The translations under genes and the position numbers were made by a program. DNA of 64,000 bases from the NCBI GenBank assembly GCA_024699855.1, contig JAMPIQ010000001.1, forward strand, positions 5,208,001 to 5,272,000, read 5' to 3'. Below the pieces are notes generated by a model that had not been told where the DNA came from, searched no databases, and was given only the letters and a program-made list of their open reading frames with translations. Position 1 is the stretch's first letter. The number at the start of each line of letters is the position of its first letter. Origin of the DNA: Aphelenchoides besseyi. Taxonomy: Eukaryota > Nematoda > Chromadorea > Rhabditida > Aphelenchoididae. Positions 33,772 through 46,900 of this stretch are shown here, one piece after another.

Positions 33772-34590
33772 ATGAATGAGGACGCGTTGACCAGACGGAT
33801 CATCGAACAGATCTCTCAAGCATGTGAACGATTTTTCTTCGTGAAAACCTCAAATTTTTTAGGAGCCTTCGCTTTTTGACGTCGACCACGAGGACTATTC
33901 GAACGACAATCAACGTCATAGAGCATTCACTCGAATTCAAGAACGTTTAACTGCTTCGGGTGTAGCGTTGCAACAGGGTGAGTTTTCCGATGTTTCCGGT
34001 CGTTTATACTCGACATATTTCAGCAACAACAGTCAGAGACAAATTTCGCATTCTCAAACGTCGTTTCATTAACGAATATCAACGACACGGAAAAGATAGT
34101 ACATGGCCGCTGTTCAAACCACTCGATTTTCTTATTCCGTACGTTGTTGCGTTCAACGAACGAAAGAAATTAGGTGTCCCATCGCGCAAACGAGTGAGCT
34201 ACAAAGACAATATCACTAGTTGTTATTATTTGCAGACTTACACACAAAAAGCCGATCTTCCATCACTTGCAAAGGAAAAGGATCAACTTGAAAAGATCAG
34301 TATCGAATCGCTTTTAAAACTGTTTCCCGAATCTGCTTACACGGCAAGCGCTTCGTCACCGAGAACTGAGGTTGACGGACATAAACGAAGTAATCCGTAT
34401 AATCTGACCGATTTCAGCTCAATGTGTCAAATTTGACGAATGGATCGAAGGTTTGTTTTCGGAAAGAAAACGGTTCTTATCTAATTACGTGGTTCTTTAG
34501 AGGAACGGAGCACAGCCAACTCAAGAAGATGAGGATTTCTCGTTGTCACTGTTCTTCAAGCAAAATGGTTGTGATGGTTTGAACGGTTAG
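33772..34590 (+). CDS. MADF-domain DNA-binding protein
   Basis: Probable sequence-specific transcription factor. ATG 33772 gives MNEDALTRRIIEQISQ. The joint to EPSLFDVDHEDYSN uses an intron (33820-33862) that starts with GC and ends AG; no GT donor gives the right frame. The MADF signature continues over the next intron: ATTVRDKFRILKRRFINEYQ, then TWPLFKPLDFLIPYV. The tail, over two more short introns, ends EDEDFSLSLFFKQNGCDGLNG, stop 34588-34590, resembling the short C-terminal interaction motifs of MADF proteins. Length is about 210 residues. Confidence 0.75.
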
Positions 34591-34599
34591 TTGACTTGC

Positions 34600-35030
34600 A
34601 ATCGAGATGTAAACTGCAAAATTTGCTGCTAAACAAAACTGTGTAAGGGTCTAAGGATCTCAATTTGTGATTCAAACATGAGGATCGGAAGAAGACCGAC
34701 CGACGCGTGTGTCGAGAAGAGAGACGATCAAAAGTCTCGTCATGCAGAGCAACTGCAAACGCGGCCTCGACACAACTGAAAACGTACGGGGGTCTTTTTC
34801 GTCTCTGTGATCACTCGCTTCGAAACTTTCCTTCCTCCGGGTTCGTCGCCAGCAACCATTGACGATTCTCCCCGTCTAGTTGTCGGTTTGCTGCACTTCG
34901 ACTTTTTATTTTTGTCGACTCGTCCGTCGCTCTTCGCCTTTTTGATCACTCCTCTGCTTCGTTTTCGATTCTTAACGGTTATTTAGACCGCGAGTTGAAT
35001 TCGCATTTCCCAATTTTCTCTCGTTTAGTT
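34600..35030. other. Intergenic
   Basis: T/C-rich region before the BED-finger gene. No gene or RNA seen. Confidence 0.35.
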
Positions 35031-35035
35031 TTGTA

Positions 35036-36763
35036 ATGAAACGAACATCGATGTCGAAGTCGGAGCCGACGGTACACGTTGTTCCACAACGCGCAGTCAA
35101 CGTAACCGAAGGCGATCTCGATTGGTTGATGAAATCGGATAAACGATTGCCGATGAATAAGCGTCGTTTGTCGTTTAATACTTACGGCAAATCGGAAAAT
35201 GACTCCACGCTTTTCAATCGCATCATGTACCGCCCATCATCCGCTATCGAATACGAACGTACGAATTACGTTCAATGTCGGGTTTGCAACAAAATTCTCG
35301 TTGCCAAATTGACCGGAGGCTCCAATCCGGCGTAGGTTCTGATTTCTTGCTAACTATCAATCACCGTTTTCCAGTCGACATCGAAAACATTGTAAAGGTG
35401 TTGCATTATCAGTGGGCTCAAGTGTCAAGCCAAAAGTAGAAGTTAAAACAGAATCTCCGCATCTTGAATCCGCTGAATTTGTCAGTTATGAGCCCTCGAA
35501 AGATCGGGAATTAACTCTGGAGGTCATTGACCGCTTAGCAAACGGCGAAATTGACAACTGCGAGGCGTTGGATATGTTGGACGGAAAGGGTGCGATTGCA
35601 GAGTTCGTACGTGATCTTGTTGTCGCTTGTGGGTGAGTGGATACAAGCAAGTGAACAGCAAGATTTTCCGATTCAGTTTATCACAACCCGACCAACTGGG
35701 TGATGAAGCTGTGGAGCTAACAAATCAATCGGAAGAAAAGATTGCTGTCCAAGGTGATTCTTAGGGGAATTAAAGTCAAATTATGGCTCACGTATAGATT
35801 ACTCTCAATTGAAAGCAATTTGTAAGCATAATGTAGCGAGTTCGAGCCGTTTCGATGAGTGAGAACGAGAGTAGAATACAGATGTCGGGTAACTTAATGT
35901 AATGGATATTTCGATCAGAATGCGCGTTTAATCGCCGCAGATGCAATCACTCAAAAGCACGACCAATGTGAGAGCTAATCTGTACAAAAACCCAAAATAT
36001 AACGTTTTGATCTAATTGACATTGTATTATCGTGTTTTCAGATGGAAACAATCGCAGCCACGAAGTTTCTCGTGAGAGCAGCATCTCCACTCCTTCGCCG
36101 GCTTCGGAGCATCCCACTTTAGCTGCTTATCGTATCCGACAAACATATTTGTTCTTGCGTGTAGAATCGACTAACAAACCAGTTTTCTGCAAAGCCAATG
36201 ATGAAGACTTCTTTCCACCAAATCGAACCAACACAACGGTTGCTGATCGTGTCAAATTGCGTCCTGGACAAATCATAACCGCATTGTAAGCATTTCAACG
36301 TCGTTCTATTCCTAATCTTCGGTTTTGCAGCTTTGGATACAATCAAACCGAAACGACTTGTGTGGTCGAAGCGGTCGGCACTTTGGATGCCGTGATGCAA
36401 CAATACCGTCAGACAATTGTTCAAGAGCTTCAAGGCAAAATGCCGAATGGGAACTCGTCGAATGGGTCGCCTGAAGGCGGTGACAACTGCGGTGAGTTCT
36501 AAACAAAACAATTAAGTTGTTTCAACACTTGCTTTTCAGTTGAAGCGTTGCGTAGTCTATTTCCGCAGCCTCAAACGAATCAAAACGGAGAAGAAGATCG
36601 TTTATCTCCGTCCAGTTCCGAATCTTTGGTACATTCGCCAAGTAAAATGCCGCGCTTGCAAGTAGAATCGACAAATAACGACGAAATCGATCGTCGTTTC
36701 GCACGATTGGAATCTCGAATTCGCGTGCTGGAAGAACGTGTTGACTTCGAAAAAGACCAATGA
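35036..36763 (+). CDS. BED-type zinc-finger protein
   Basis: Probable DNA-binding regulator. The start is ATG 35036 (MKRTSMSKSEPTV). The finger is split by a 43-nt intron (about 35333-35375): YVQCRVCNKILVAKLTGG then RHRKHCKG, matching C-x2-C...H-x3-H/C. An acidic middle region follows (SYEPSKDRELTLEVIDRLAN). One path ends at TGA 35860-35862. Another uses the GTAAGC donor at about 35822 and a TTTTCAG acceptor at about 36040 in the same phase, adding a Ser-rich segment, a beta-rich domain (RIRQTYLFLRVESTNKPVF...GYNQTETTCVVEA) and a coiled coil (RRFARLESRIRVLEERVDFE), stop about 36761. I favour the long form; the 3' part could alternatively be a separate gene. Confidence 0.6.
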
Positions 36764-36769
36764 TCTTCA

Positions 36770-37960
36770 ATGCCAATTGACAATGTTTTTTGTGACTGTC
36801 CTCTACCTCACTTTGTTGTCCAACTTTCTCCTCATCTCAAAACGCCTTTCTTTGTCACTACTCTCTTCCTCAGCTATTACTGGCAATAATTATGGTCTTT
36901 TACTTGCTTCTTTTTTCTCAATTTATCAAAACAATCTGCTACGTGTACTTGTTTTCGAGGCTTTTACTAAATAAACAACTTATTTTACGGTTGTGATTCA
37001 AATGCAAACTTGAGATCGAGGGAAACAGTTCGATATTGTGATTGCAACCGCTGAATGTGATATTCTTTACGCACAAATGCAAAAAATCGGTCCCGATGGA
37101 AATTGCGCTTATTTTGAACTTCAAATACAATGCCATTGTATTTCGATTAGGAGATTGTCTGATGGTTAAAATGTTAAAAGACATCATATGCTTCGAATTT
37201 TTAGTTGCGCAATTGAATTTGACGATTCCAGCCGTTCAATATAGACTACAAAGCGTCCGTTTAACTCGTGAATGAATCGTACATCCACTTACACATCAAC
37301 GGCTGCAACACAAATTCAACGTCCAATTTGTTTACAATCTCCATCGGCCGCTCATTTGATTTGAATCACTTTCCCGCCATTTGGTCTTTTGGAATTGGTG
37401 TTTCTCCTTCGAATAGCTTTGCTTTTCGACATGCAATTGACATTTCTTAGACGATTCATCAGCACCACCTGCACGCGTTCTGTTTCTTCAGCTATCGGAT
37501 TTTGCGTTCACAGTCAAATGACGTTGTGATTTTCTTGTATGCTATTCAATTTAATCTAATTCGTATCCAAACCAATGGTGTTGGAGAACAAATTTATCAA
37601 AACAAACTATTTTAATGGCTACTGGTCTTTTCGACATCGTTTTCGATCGTTTGCTTCGCAAAAAAGGTTTGAATTCGGTGCTAAACGACCTTGTAGCTAC
37701 ACGGAGGTTGATCTTGGAGCTATTCTTCAGATTAACACTTTGATTATCCTAAACCTTTTGTGACCTTCTTTGTATTTAAACTCGCCAATTGGACTTCTTG
37801 TTCGTGTGTCTCATGAGCTTCCTTTCACGCGCTCGTGTTCAGTGGGAGCGACGGTTGGGCGCTGAGACGACACGAGAGCGAAGAACTCGGCGAGAGGTCT
37901 GACTCGCCACCACACACCGCTTTTTCCACACCATTCACTTCGAGGTTTTGATGCACGAAT
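36770..37960. other. Intergenic, about 1.2 kb
   Basis: T-rich, with AATAAA near 36970. Several short open frames lack motifs. Nothing recognised before the tRNA. Confidence 0.4.
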
Positions 37961-37965
37961 GTACA

Positions 37966-38059
37966 GACCATATGGCGCAATGGATAGCGCGCCCGACTTC
38001 TAGCAAGTTTAAAGCGGAAGTGCATCGGGAGGTTGCAGGTTCGAGTCCTGCTATGGTCG
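37966..38059 (+). tRNA. tRNA-Arg (UCU) with a 21-nt intron
   Basis: Acceptor stem GACCATA pairs with TATGGTC (38052-38058), discriminator G. The D arm GGCGCAATGGATAGCGC and T arm GCAGGTTCGAGTCCTGC are canonical. The anticodon stem CCCGA/TCGGG encloses CT-TCT-A and an intron directly after position 37 (gcaagtttaaagcggaagtgc), the usual place for tRNA introns; tRNA-Arg(UCU) carries an intron in many eukaryotes. Confidence 0.95.
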
Positions 38060-38061
38060 TC

Positions 38062-38465
38062 CAAGTTTTTTGCCTTTTAGAGTTTAAGATTTTTGTTTTT
38101 ATACTCCGAAAACATTTCTTTTACCACGAAATCACAGTTAAAAATCAAAAAGCCCAATAGCACGTGGGAATTTACGAAACGAACTTTAAACTAAAAAGCA
38201 TTAAAGATTGCAGTCACAAGTTCAATTAACGGATTTTCTAAATCTATGGCCCATGTTCAAGACATCAACGACAACCGATGATTTCAACGAACACAACTCG
38301 AAAGGCTCAAATTCATGGACAAGCTGCTGAATAGGTAAAGCACTCGTTTTATTTGACAATACACATATCATTGAAGACACAGCGGTTTTTGAGAAATCTT
38401 AGCGAAAATTGTTGTACGAAAGAAGTTGCTCGAGGGTTAGACCAGAAAATTGAGAAGAATGAAAA
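38062..38465. other. Intergenic
   Basis: No gene seen between the tRNA and the 3' end of the FITM gene. Confidence 0.4.
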
Positions 38466-38468
38466 CAA

Positions 38469-39494
38469 CTAAAAGGCTTTTGACACTCGTTGAACTGGCA
38501 GTCCGGGAATGTGATATTTCGGATACCACAATCGATAGGTGACGAACCACGATGCAATAGCAAAGAGTCCACCGAGTATCTTGTGTGACACGGCGTGATA
38601 ATAGAGAGATGTGATGATCAGTTGGAAATCCTGAAAACAATCAGTAAGACGCTTGAAGACACTCAGCTAATCACCCAAATTATGTGAACAATGAAAATTC
38701 CAATGAATAGCCACTGAACGGTTCGAGTACGCTTTTGGAACTCCGATTGATCGTTTTTGTTCGGCTGATTAATAGGCGTGGATTTGGGTGAGATCGGCCA
38801 ATTGCGAAATGAAATTGCCTGAAACCCAATGAAAATAGGCAATTCGGAAGTTCAAACTCACTTCTTCGCTCATCAACAAAATCGAATACAACAAAATGAA
38901 CGTGTGGCCGGAGATATCGAATCCGGGTACCCATTTGCCACCCAAATCAAAGCATTCTCGGCGTTGAAGTGCCGTTGCACCGTGACATTTGCTGGTCACT
39001 CGTTCGAGTGCCGTGAATCTAAATTTCAAGAGCTTATCAACGATCACTTGACTTCAATTTACGTGTGTGTGCATCCATACCAAAAGAACGTGGCCACAAC
39101 AAGTCGAGTCATATGCAAAAATGTCATTGCTGCTGAGTTGTAATGTAAAAATGAAGTCAAGGCGATGAAGGGCGCTGAGATCGTCACTGTCCAAAACCAT
39201 CCCAATTTCGTGCCGTAGACATTGAAGACGTTGTGTTTCTGAAGTCAATGCTCAACAAAAAACAGTAAAACAAGAACTTACTTGCATGAAATAATTCTCG
39301 GGCAAATCCACGTACGACGAGACCATGGAGAGAAGACTGATTAGCGTGATGTAGAAGATTGCCTTCTTCACCGGCGGAATAAAAAGTAATTTTCGGGCTA
39401 TCTGAACCAAAACTCCATGAACAACATCGATGCCGTTCGTCGGTTCGCTTAAACGCCGAAGCGGCGCTTTGAATCGATTTCTTGTCGTTGACAT
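38469..39494 (-). CDS. fitm-2: Fat storage-inducing transmembrane protein (FITM2 family)
   Basis: ER membrane acyl-CoA diphosphatase family protein needed for lipid-droplet formation and ER lipid balance. ATG 39494 starts MSTTRNRFKAPLRRL. Several membrane helices follow. Family landmarks are CFDLGGKWVPGFDISGHTFI (first catalytic His in the SGH motif) and, after a further exon, LYYHAVSHKILGGLFAIASW (second catalytic His), FVTYRLWYPKYHIPGLP, stop TAG 38469-38471. Four short introns join in frame. Length is about 270 residues, typical of the family. Confidence 0.9.
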
Positions 39495-39499
39495 CTGAA

Positions 39500-40150
39500 A
39501 CACAAACTTAAAGAAAAGTCCAATGACCATGGAGTGTAAAACAAGTCTTAGGCGACAAGCAACAGTCACTTGTTGTTGTCTCCAAACATAATCAACGTCG
39601 ACTAAAAGTGCTAAAGAAATCGCCGTTCAGACCATTCGCCGACATCTCACGGCGAATGTCGTCGCATTTTATTAAAGATGTTGGCGTTTCGTATTTCCAA
39701 AAGCCAAACTAATTGAAGATCTTCTTTCTGATTGAGATCTCACGTGCGACTATTGAAGTTTCATTTCGACTGATCCATGGACTGAGATTGAAATGTCCGT
39801 ATTTCTACGACTGAGCAGTGCAATTCGAGCGTAAATTTCTTTCCATTGTTTGTGGTTGTTGGTCGTAGAATTCGCTTTTTGTTGTCGTGTTTGCTGTTAA
39901 CCGCTCAGTCGTACAAACTCGTTTTCAGCCTCTTCCCCGTAAATTCCACGGCATCTTCGAGACTTCTGAGTCGCCTGTTCACTTTCTTCCGTCGTCCAAA
40001 ATCGCTCAAAAACTTCGAACAATCGCACTTCCAATCTGAGACTTTGAAGCACGAAATGCAGTTGACGGCCGGTTTGCGGGCCATTCGACAGGTTTTTCTT
40101 CGAATTGAAGTCACTTTTCTAACCGAACTTTTAGCTTTCTTCCCATCGAG
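39500..40150. other. Intergenic between divergent FITM2 gene and small-protein gene
   Basis: A plus-strand open frame at 39846-40232 covers this region but has no recognisable motif, and the more convincing start downstream (40156) uses a different frame. I treat it as promoter or leader. Confidence 0.35.
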
Positions 40151-40155
40151 TACCA

Positions 40156-40573
40156 ATGATCAAATTCATTGGCCATCATGGCGAAGTGCCGCGTTACGAT
40201 CCGAACAAAACCTCCGCATCGAGCAGCAGTGAAAAAGAACGTACGTTAACTTTTCATTTTTGATTTCACTTCGCCTTCAGTGTCCAAGAGTGGAACTTCA
40301 CGAGCCGGCGCGATAGTGATCGACGAATTGGAGCTTCCATTTCACTTGCGACGCCGTTTACCGGACGCTGAAGAGATCGCGGTAATTAACGTAAGTAATT
40401 GCAATTGAAATTTCGAAATTACCGGGTTTGTTGCAAAACCTTTTCGGAGAACCGGAAGTTGCCAATGGCAACCCAAAATTTTTGTTTTGAATACTCTCGA
40501 CTTGTTCTTCTAAACATTTGAACTCCGAAAGTTTGATTGCGAATTTCAGAACGGCGGACTCCGAGAACGTTGA
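40156..40573 (+). CDS. Small acidic protein, about 70 residues
   Basis: Not recognised. ATG 40156 gives MIKFIGHHGEVPRYDPNKTS. A 43-nt intron joins it to a second exon with IDELELPFHLRRRLPDAEEI, and a longer intron (about 40391-40548) joins the final NNGGLRER before TGA 40571. Splice sites are canonical and the frame is kept through both joints, which supports a real gene. The pattern of charged and hydrophobic residues suggests a short adaptor. No membrane helix or signal peptide. Confidence 0.5.
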
Positions 40574-40579
40574 AGGGAC

Positions 40580-40905
40580 TCGTTGGTTTTGTACAAAGTT
40601 CGTCCGTCTGCTAATTAGGTTTTTAGTCTCAGAATGATGTTGTTTTTGAAAATAAACCGAATTTCATTGTTCGACGTGAATACGAAGACACTTACCAGTG
40701 ATTTTTATTCGAAATAAACACTTCTTTTCCTTTGAGTTGTTTGTGATTTTGCGTTCTATTCGTTGGTGAAACGACATTTGTACTTCTTCTGCAGCGGTCA
40801 TTCTTCTGACGTCTATAAGAGATGATCTAAAAACGACGTGATCGGCCCTCGAAAATTTCAATTTACCGGTTAGTTCGCCTTTCTACTCGTCAGTCATTGA
40901 TCTCA
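40580..40905. other. Intergenic
   Basis: A 65-residue minus-strand frame (40664-40861) has no support. CTCGTCAG about 15 nt before ATG 40909 may be a trans-splice acceptor. Confidence 0.3.
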
Positions 40906-40908
40906 ATA

Positions 40909-43900
40909 TGCTTGCCGCCGCGTTAAATAATCTCAACTCACTAGTCAACGGGTTGGTTTGCGTTGTTTTTCGATGTCCATTCGATTTCTAGGGACCACAA
41001 AGTCAAACACCTGTCCGAGCTGTTTCAAGCGCTAATCGACTTGTGTTTGAATCAATCGAAAGTCGAAGATCAAAACGAGTTGGCGCGTGAAATCGACAAA
41101 CTTTTCAACAACAGCGTCGCTACAACACCTGCACTCTACAGGTGAGTTGACGTTCGATTGTCTTCGATTTGCTTTTCAGTTTCCTTTCGGTTCAAAACAA
41201 GAAGCCAGTGAAAAAGAAGACAAAAGAAGGTCGAAAAAAAGTGAATTCAATTTCCAACAACTCCAACTCCTCGGCTTCAACCACTTCACCGCGTGACAGC
41301 AAGAAGCAGTCGAAACGATCGACGAAGATTGTTGGTCGTAAGATCGGAACACAAAAAACGCCGACCACGTCACGAGCAAACAACCGTCGACGACTTGTCA
41401 GTGCCGACTCAACAAGTCCAGTGTCGCGACGTCGACTTTCCTCATCGACTATTTCTACGTCGTGTACGAACGTCTCAGCGAATGCCGCAGTCATTTCACC
41501 CACGTGCTCAACGTCTTCAAATTCCATTAGCTCGTCTAATGATCCTGTTGCGTTTTCCAATGTTGTTGCCGCTTCGACGCCCTCGGGATCGAAATCAATG
41601 AACTTTTTGAGTTCCGGCGAATTGGCAAAAGACCCAACGGAAAACCGAATTCTGCAGCTTTTGAAAGCAATTGAAGTAGAAGAACAAAATTTTTGTGTTT
41701 TTATTTTCTTCTTTTAGATGTCTTCTGATGAAATGGCTACAATGGTTTTGTGTCGCCTACTCGAAGGATATGTTGCTGTTGGAACTAAAGGCTCTAAAAG
41801 ACGGCGTTTGAGACAAATGGTCCAATTGGACGCTGCAAACTTTCTTCTTCGTTCCATTCGAGCCCATCTTTCCGATTCGAATCCAACACCCTTTGCGGTC
41901 ATGACCACGGAGATTCTGATCACAACGACCGTTCGTGTTTGTGTTAAAGACAACAAACTGCTGCTTAAAGTTCGTCTTCTCGGTCTACTGCAACTGTTGG
42001 CTATGCGAATTCTTGAGGTCGATCGCATTCACTGCACTCAAGTGCTCTTGCAGTTTACGTGCAAAACCTTGAAATCACGTAGGTTTATAGGCATTAAAAT
42101 GTTTGGGCTTTAAACTTCAAAATTCTTTAAATTCCAAGTTCAAAAGCGTACGATTTCAAGTACCGGTTCTACGCGCAGTTCTATTTTGAGTGTGTTTGCT
42201 CGGACAAAAAGCTGAAGAAAATAACCATTAAGCTGATTTGTAATCAGCAGTCGCCAACGTATTGAAGCTCGTAAGAAACGACGTTTAATTACTTGGCATG
42301 CATATTTTCATGGCACGTGATAGAGATGTTGAAGTTGTTCGATAGTTAGACAGAATGTGTCATTTTGGTCTCCAATTTCGAGATCTCGACCATTTGAGTT
42401 TAATTCGAACACCCCGTAGGATTTGGTACGGAAGAGTGAACGGCTATAAGAGCACGTGATAAGATTGAAGCCCATTCGGCGCCCGTCTGAGAAAGTGAGT
42501 GCCGGCTGTTGGTCGTAGCGACAACCCGGAAGACCATTTGTTGTTTCGGACGAAGCCAAAAAACAAGCTGAACAGCAATATCGATACTTAATAACTTTGT
42601 CTAATGACTCAATGCTTTTGATTTATTTCGTCTTGGAATCTGCACACACATCACTGCTAGCCTTCTACGTCCATTATTCGTCTCTTCGTCAAACAATCCA
42701 CTTATTCAAATGCTAAAAAAACTGGAGATTGACGGAATCAATCCATCGAAAGAATCGATTCATGAGCTAATTGATGTGCTTCACGAAATGGGTAAATAGA
42801 AGCCACGTGTTGAACCGAGCAGATCGTTTTACCCGCAAACACGCGCGTTCGGAAGTAGAACTCGAAATCTTTTTGCAACTTTTAATTCAAGCGCTAAAAA
42901 TGTTCCTCTGAAGCTTCGGATTACCCAAACTTTTGCTGCAAAAATATTGAACGACTGCATTGTTGATAGTAAACCCGAGTGTTTTCAGCGCGGAATTCCC
43001 AACTCATGGGTCGAGATCGACAGTTCGCCGAACGTTTCACCAACGTTCTAGTCGCTTTCAATGCGATCGAATGTGCCGACAGCGTGCCGTTTGTGCCACG
43101 ACTTATCAATCCCGATGCCTATAGTGGGCCGGACAAAATGGCACGATTGGTCGAGATTTTGTTTTACGTGACCAAAAATCGTAAGTTCGTTTATCTTTCA
43201 CTATCTTCCTTTGCTAATCCGCTTGTTTCCTTTTAAAACCTGTGGGTAGAAGCGGACGGTTGTTTCTGAACAAATCGGAATTACGCTCCAGTTGAAAGGA
43301 TAATCGTGGAAGTCGGTGTTTGGCTTTTATTCGTGAGAGTCCGAGCGTTCCAATGAGTCCTATAGTTTTTGCACACAACGGAAGTGACCAATACGAATTA
43401 GAGTGTGGGAATGTTGCCAAATAGTTGCGATGATTTCGCCAAAACTTTCAACCCTGCAGTATACTGACGGCCGTAGAAGCGAAATAGTTTTTGGCCAAAA
43501 AATGTCGAGCGTTTGCGGTTCATTGAATTGGATAGGCCAACTTTGACCACGAGTTCGTTGTCTGGAGCAACAGTTCGAGCTAACAAAGCCGTTTAATTGA
43601 GAACCACTGGGTTGTGGATTGAAATTGGCCGCCTGATTTACGATCGTTCCGACGTTCCAGCTTTCGGCCGTTTGAGCAGTTTGCCTTTCAAAACATTTCG
43701 TCTATTGGCCAAAAGATTGCAAAACTCTTCTGGCAATTTCAGAATAAGTTCGAAGCTCAATCAAACTCTATGGGTGGTCGGCCATTAGGTCGTTTAATGT
43801 CTTCACGAATTCCCGTCTACGAGATTGTTTTTTAACAAAAGAAACTCAATTGTTTTTTGAAGAGTATCAAATTTCATATCTTAAGAGCCTTAGCTGAGGA

Positions 43901-46900
43901 CCAAAGAATAATCTTCAAAGATAAGAAAGTTCTCCATTTTTCAAAACTCGAGTTTTTCTCTAATGGTTTCCAGATGCCCGTTCTGAATTGCGCTTTCGAA
44001 CAGCCGTTGAGCTCAAATATTTTAACTGAAGGCAGTTTGAGGAAGTAGTTAAATTTGGAAGGAAGCCCTTGAGGTTTAATCGTCCGTTCAGCCCACAGGT
44101 TATGTTCTAGTTCCGCTCTTACACTGAGGTTGAATTGCTCGAATTCTCGAAATGGCCAGGAATTCGGGTGCTGATGATCTCGGAGATTAATTCTCGAATG
44201 TACTTTCGAGGAAATCGATTTTCTTCCGCGCTTTTTACTACACAGCGGATACGAAGAAAAGCGATTACAAATCATATTCTGGAACGATCATCCGCTTACT
44301 CACTAGAAACTTTAAAGCTTCATCCATCTATTACAGGCAAAAACAAGTCGTATTTGTTGGACCAAGGGATCATCGGTGTTCTGAAGAACATTTTCGAGAG
44401 TCATTTCGGACGACGAGCTTACGATTTAGTTCATTCGGAAATAGCGATAATCACCGTGGCGGTCATAAGACATCTTTGCAAGTCCCGTGGGTTATTTCGT
44501 TTCAACCACTTAATGACATCGTCTTTAGGAAAGGGCAGAGACGAAATGGCAAACTTGAAGATCCTCGAAATGTGCGAAACTTCGATCACGCAGTTGAGCG
44601 ATGATAAAGTCAAATTTGCAAGCAAACAAACACTTTTGTCAAACTGCAATCAATTGCAAGTGAGTTTTCAGTTAAATGTGACCTATTGTTTGTTATTGGA
44701 AAGTAACTCGGGGGTTTTCAGGACTCGTTGTGCGCTCTTTGTATTCGATGTTTACCGCAATTACCGTTTCCCGTGCCAATCGAAGCATTTCCGTTGACGT
44801 TCCCCATTCCGCCGGAAGTTTCACGTTCCAAAAACAAGTGAGTTTGTGAATGAATATAAATTGAGTTCAAGTGCAAAATTAGTTCGTTGAGTAAACCACC
44901 AATAAAATCGACTTTGCGCAAAGGAAAAAGTTTGGACAACAACGACAGCGCTATTGAAGAAGCTGACAGCGGTAAGTGAGAGATCAGATAGATTGATCGT
45001 ACTCCTGGTATTCAGATGACGATGCAGGAGATGAAGAGGAAGACTCGTTTATGAGCTTCAGCAATGCCGGTGGTAAACTTCTGGGCGGAACGGACGAAAA
45101 CGAAACAATGGACGAACTGATGAATTCGGATGACGAGGAAGATCGTGGACTTACTGGTCACGGGGTTCGCGACGCGTCTTTTGCGTTGCCAAAGTATACG
45201 AGACAAAAGTTTCAAGAACTGAAAGTAAGAAATACAGAAGCTTTCGATTACAGCACTGGAATCTTAGGAGCGTTACGTTCACATGTTTTGCGAACACGAT
45301 CAGGGAGCTAATCCACCGAATGCGTTGAGTCCAAAACTGCGTCGAACGAACACTGGACCAATTGCTACATCGTCGCCACCGAATTCTGCCGTCGAGTCTA
45401 CGCATCGTGATCGAATCACGTATAATTGTCATCAAACAAAGTCGGTGGGCGAGTTCGTCAAAATCGCCTATCCGGAACTTGCTGATCCGAACATTGAAAC
45501 CGAAAGACGCGACCTGCTTCAAAATCAAGAGTCCATGAGGTTAGTAGATTGAACTCCACGCTTTCAGTTTGACACCCAAAAATCCTCGCGTTTTGTGTTC
45601 GCTTTTGCCCACTAACCGGAGAGCGTTTACGTAGTCGAGTGGTTAGTGAGTTTGTATTGCAAGAAAGCGCGAGCGAGTCACCTTGTTAAATCAGGGCGAA
45701 CGATCCAAATGTGATCGTTTGCTTCAAGTACAAGGTAAAACCGAAAAGGACCCGGTTTATTTAGCTGAGTAGATGGTATGTGCTGCTCTGGTTGTACCGT
45801 CGGGTTACACTTTTTGCTTTCGATTCAACTCATTTCAAATTTAACATTGAAGTTTTTCAGAGAAACAGTAGTCCAAAAATTGACTAAAGCACGACTTCAA
45901 TCCCAAAGCCTAAAGTCTCGGGTTGTGTACGATCTCGATCAACTGCACGTGAATTCTCAAGAAGGACGCACAGTTCGTCAAAGTGGGACGTTGAGTAACA
46001 ACGATTTCGAACGTTGCGGTCGATTTGTTACTGGAGCCGATCATTTGTGTTTCGAGAGTCGATTCGAATCGGGAAATTTGCGTAAGGCAATTCAGTTGAC
46101 GGACACTCACTACGAATTGGTACTATCACCCGACATCAACGAAGCTTCTCCGCACTTCCAATGGTTCTATTTTGAGGTTAGTTAGTTGAACAAATTGCTT
46201 ATTCCTTTTGGGTTTTCAGGTTTCCAACAACCAACCAAACGTTTTGTACACTTTCGAAATCATCAATTGTCTCAAAACCACATCGATGTTCTCGAAAGGA
46301 ATGCAACCGGTTATGTTTTCTGTTACCGAAGCGAAATCCGGACGTCCCGGATGGGTGCGAGCGGGAAGTTCCGTTTGTTATTATCGAAATTTGTACGTCC
46401 CCAACGCGAATAGCGCCGACAACGAGAAGAAAGTCAACGGTCATCATCAAGGAGCCGGCATAAGACGTCGCACTCAATCGATCGGTCCATCACCTGCCAA
46501 CGCACTTCCACCGAAAACTGCTGCATCAGTCAAATCTGTGGCAAATGGATCGGAGAGCAAATCCTACTTCTCGATTCAATTTACAATTCGTTTTCGTCAC
46601 GTCGCTGATGTTTGCTACATTGCTTATCATTATCCGTACACGTTCTCGTATCTACGAGTGAGTTACAATAAACGCGAATTGTCAATTGGATCGTCTTTTC
46701 AGGCGACTTTGGAATTGATATTGGCACGTTGTCAGCCCAAAACTGCGAACATGTACGTGCGATCAGATCGCTTAACTCAAACCTTGGCCGGCAATCCCGT
46801 GGACTTGTTGACAATCACGGCCAACGGAACGATCGAAGAGGTATCGGAACGCCCGTTCATTTTGTTTATGGCACGAGTACATCCGGGCGAAAGTAATGCA

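Noticed and set aside
33332..33879. Three overlapping plus-strand open frames of 80-165 residues, one with an apparent hydrophobic leader
   Set aside because: All frames are open together in a T/C-rich stretch, none has splice partners or motifs, and the MADF start directly follows.
44135..44335. Upstream extension of the plus-strand frame at 44135 as a ccpp-1 exon
   Set aside because: The ccpp-1-like coding character begins only after the acceptor near 44335; the upstream part overlaps the antisense LRR relic.
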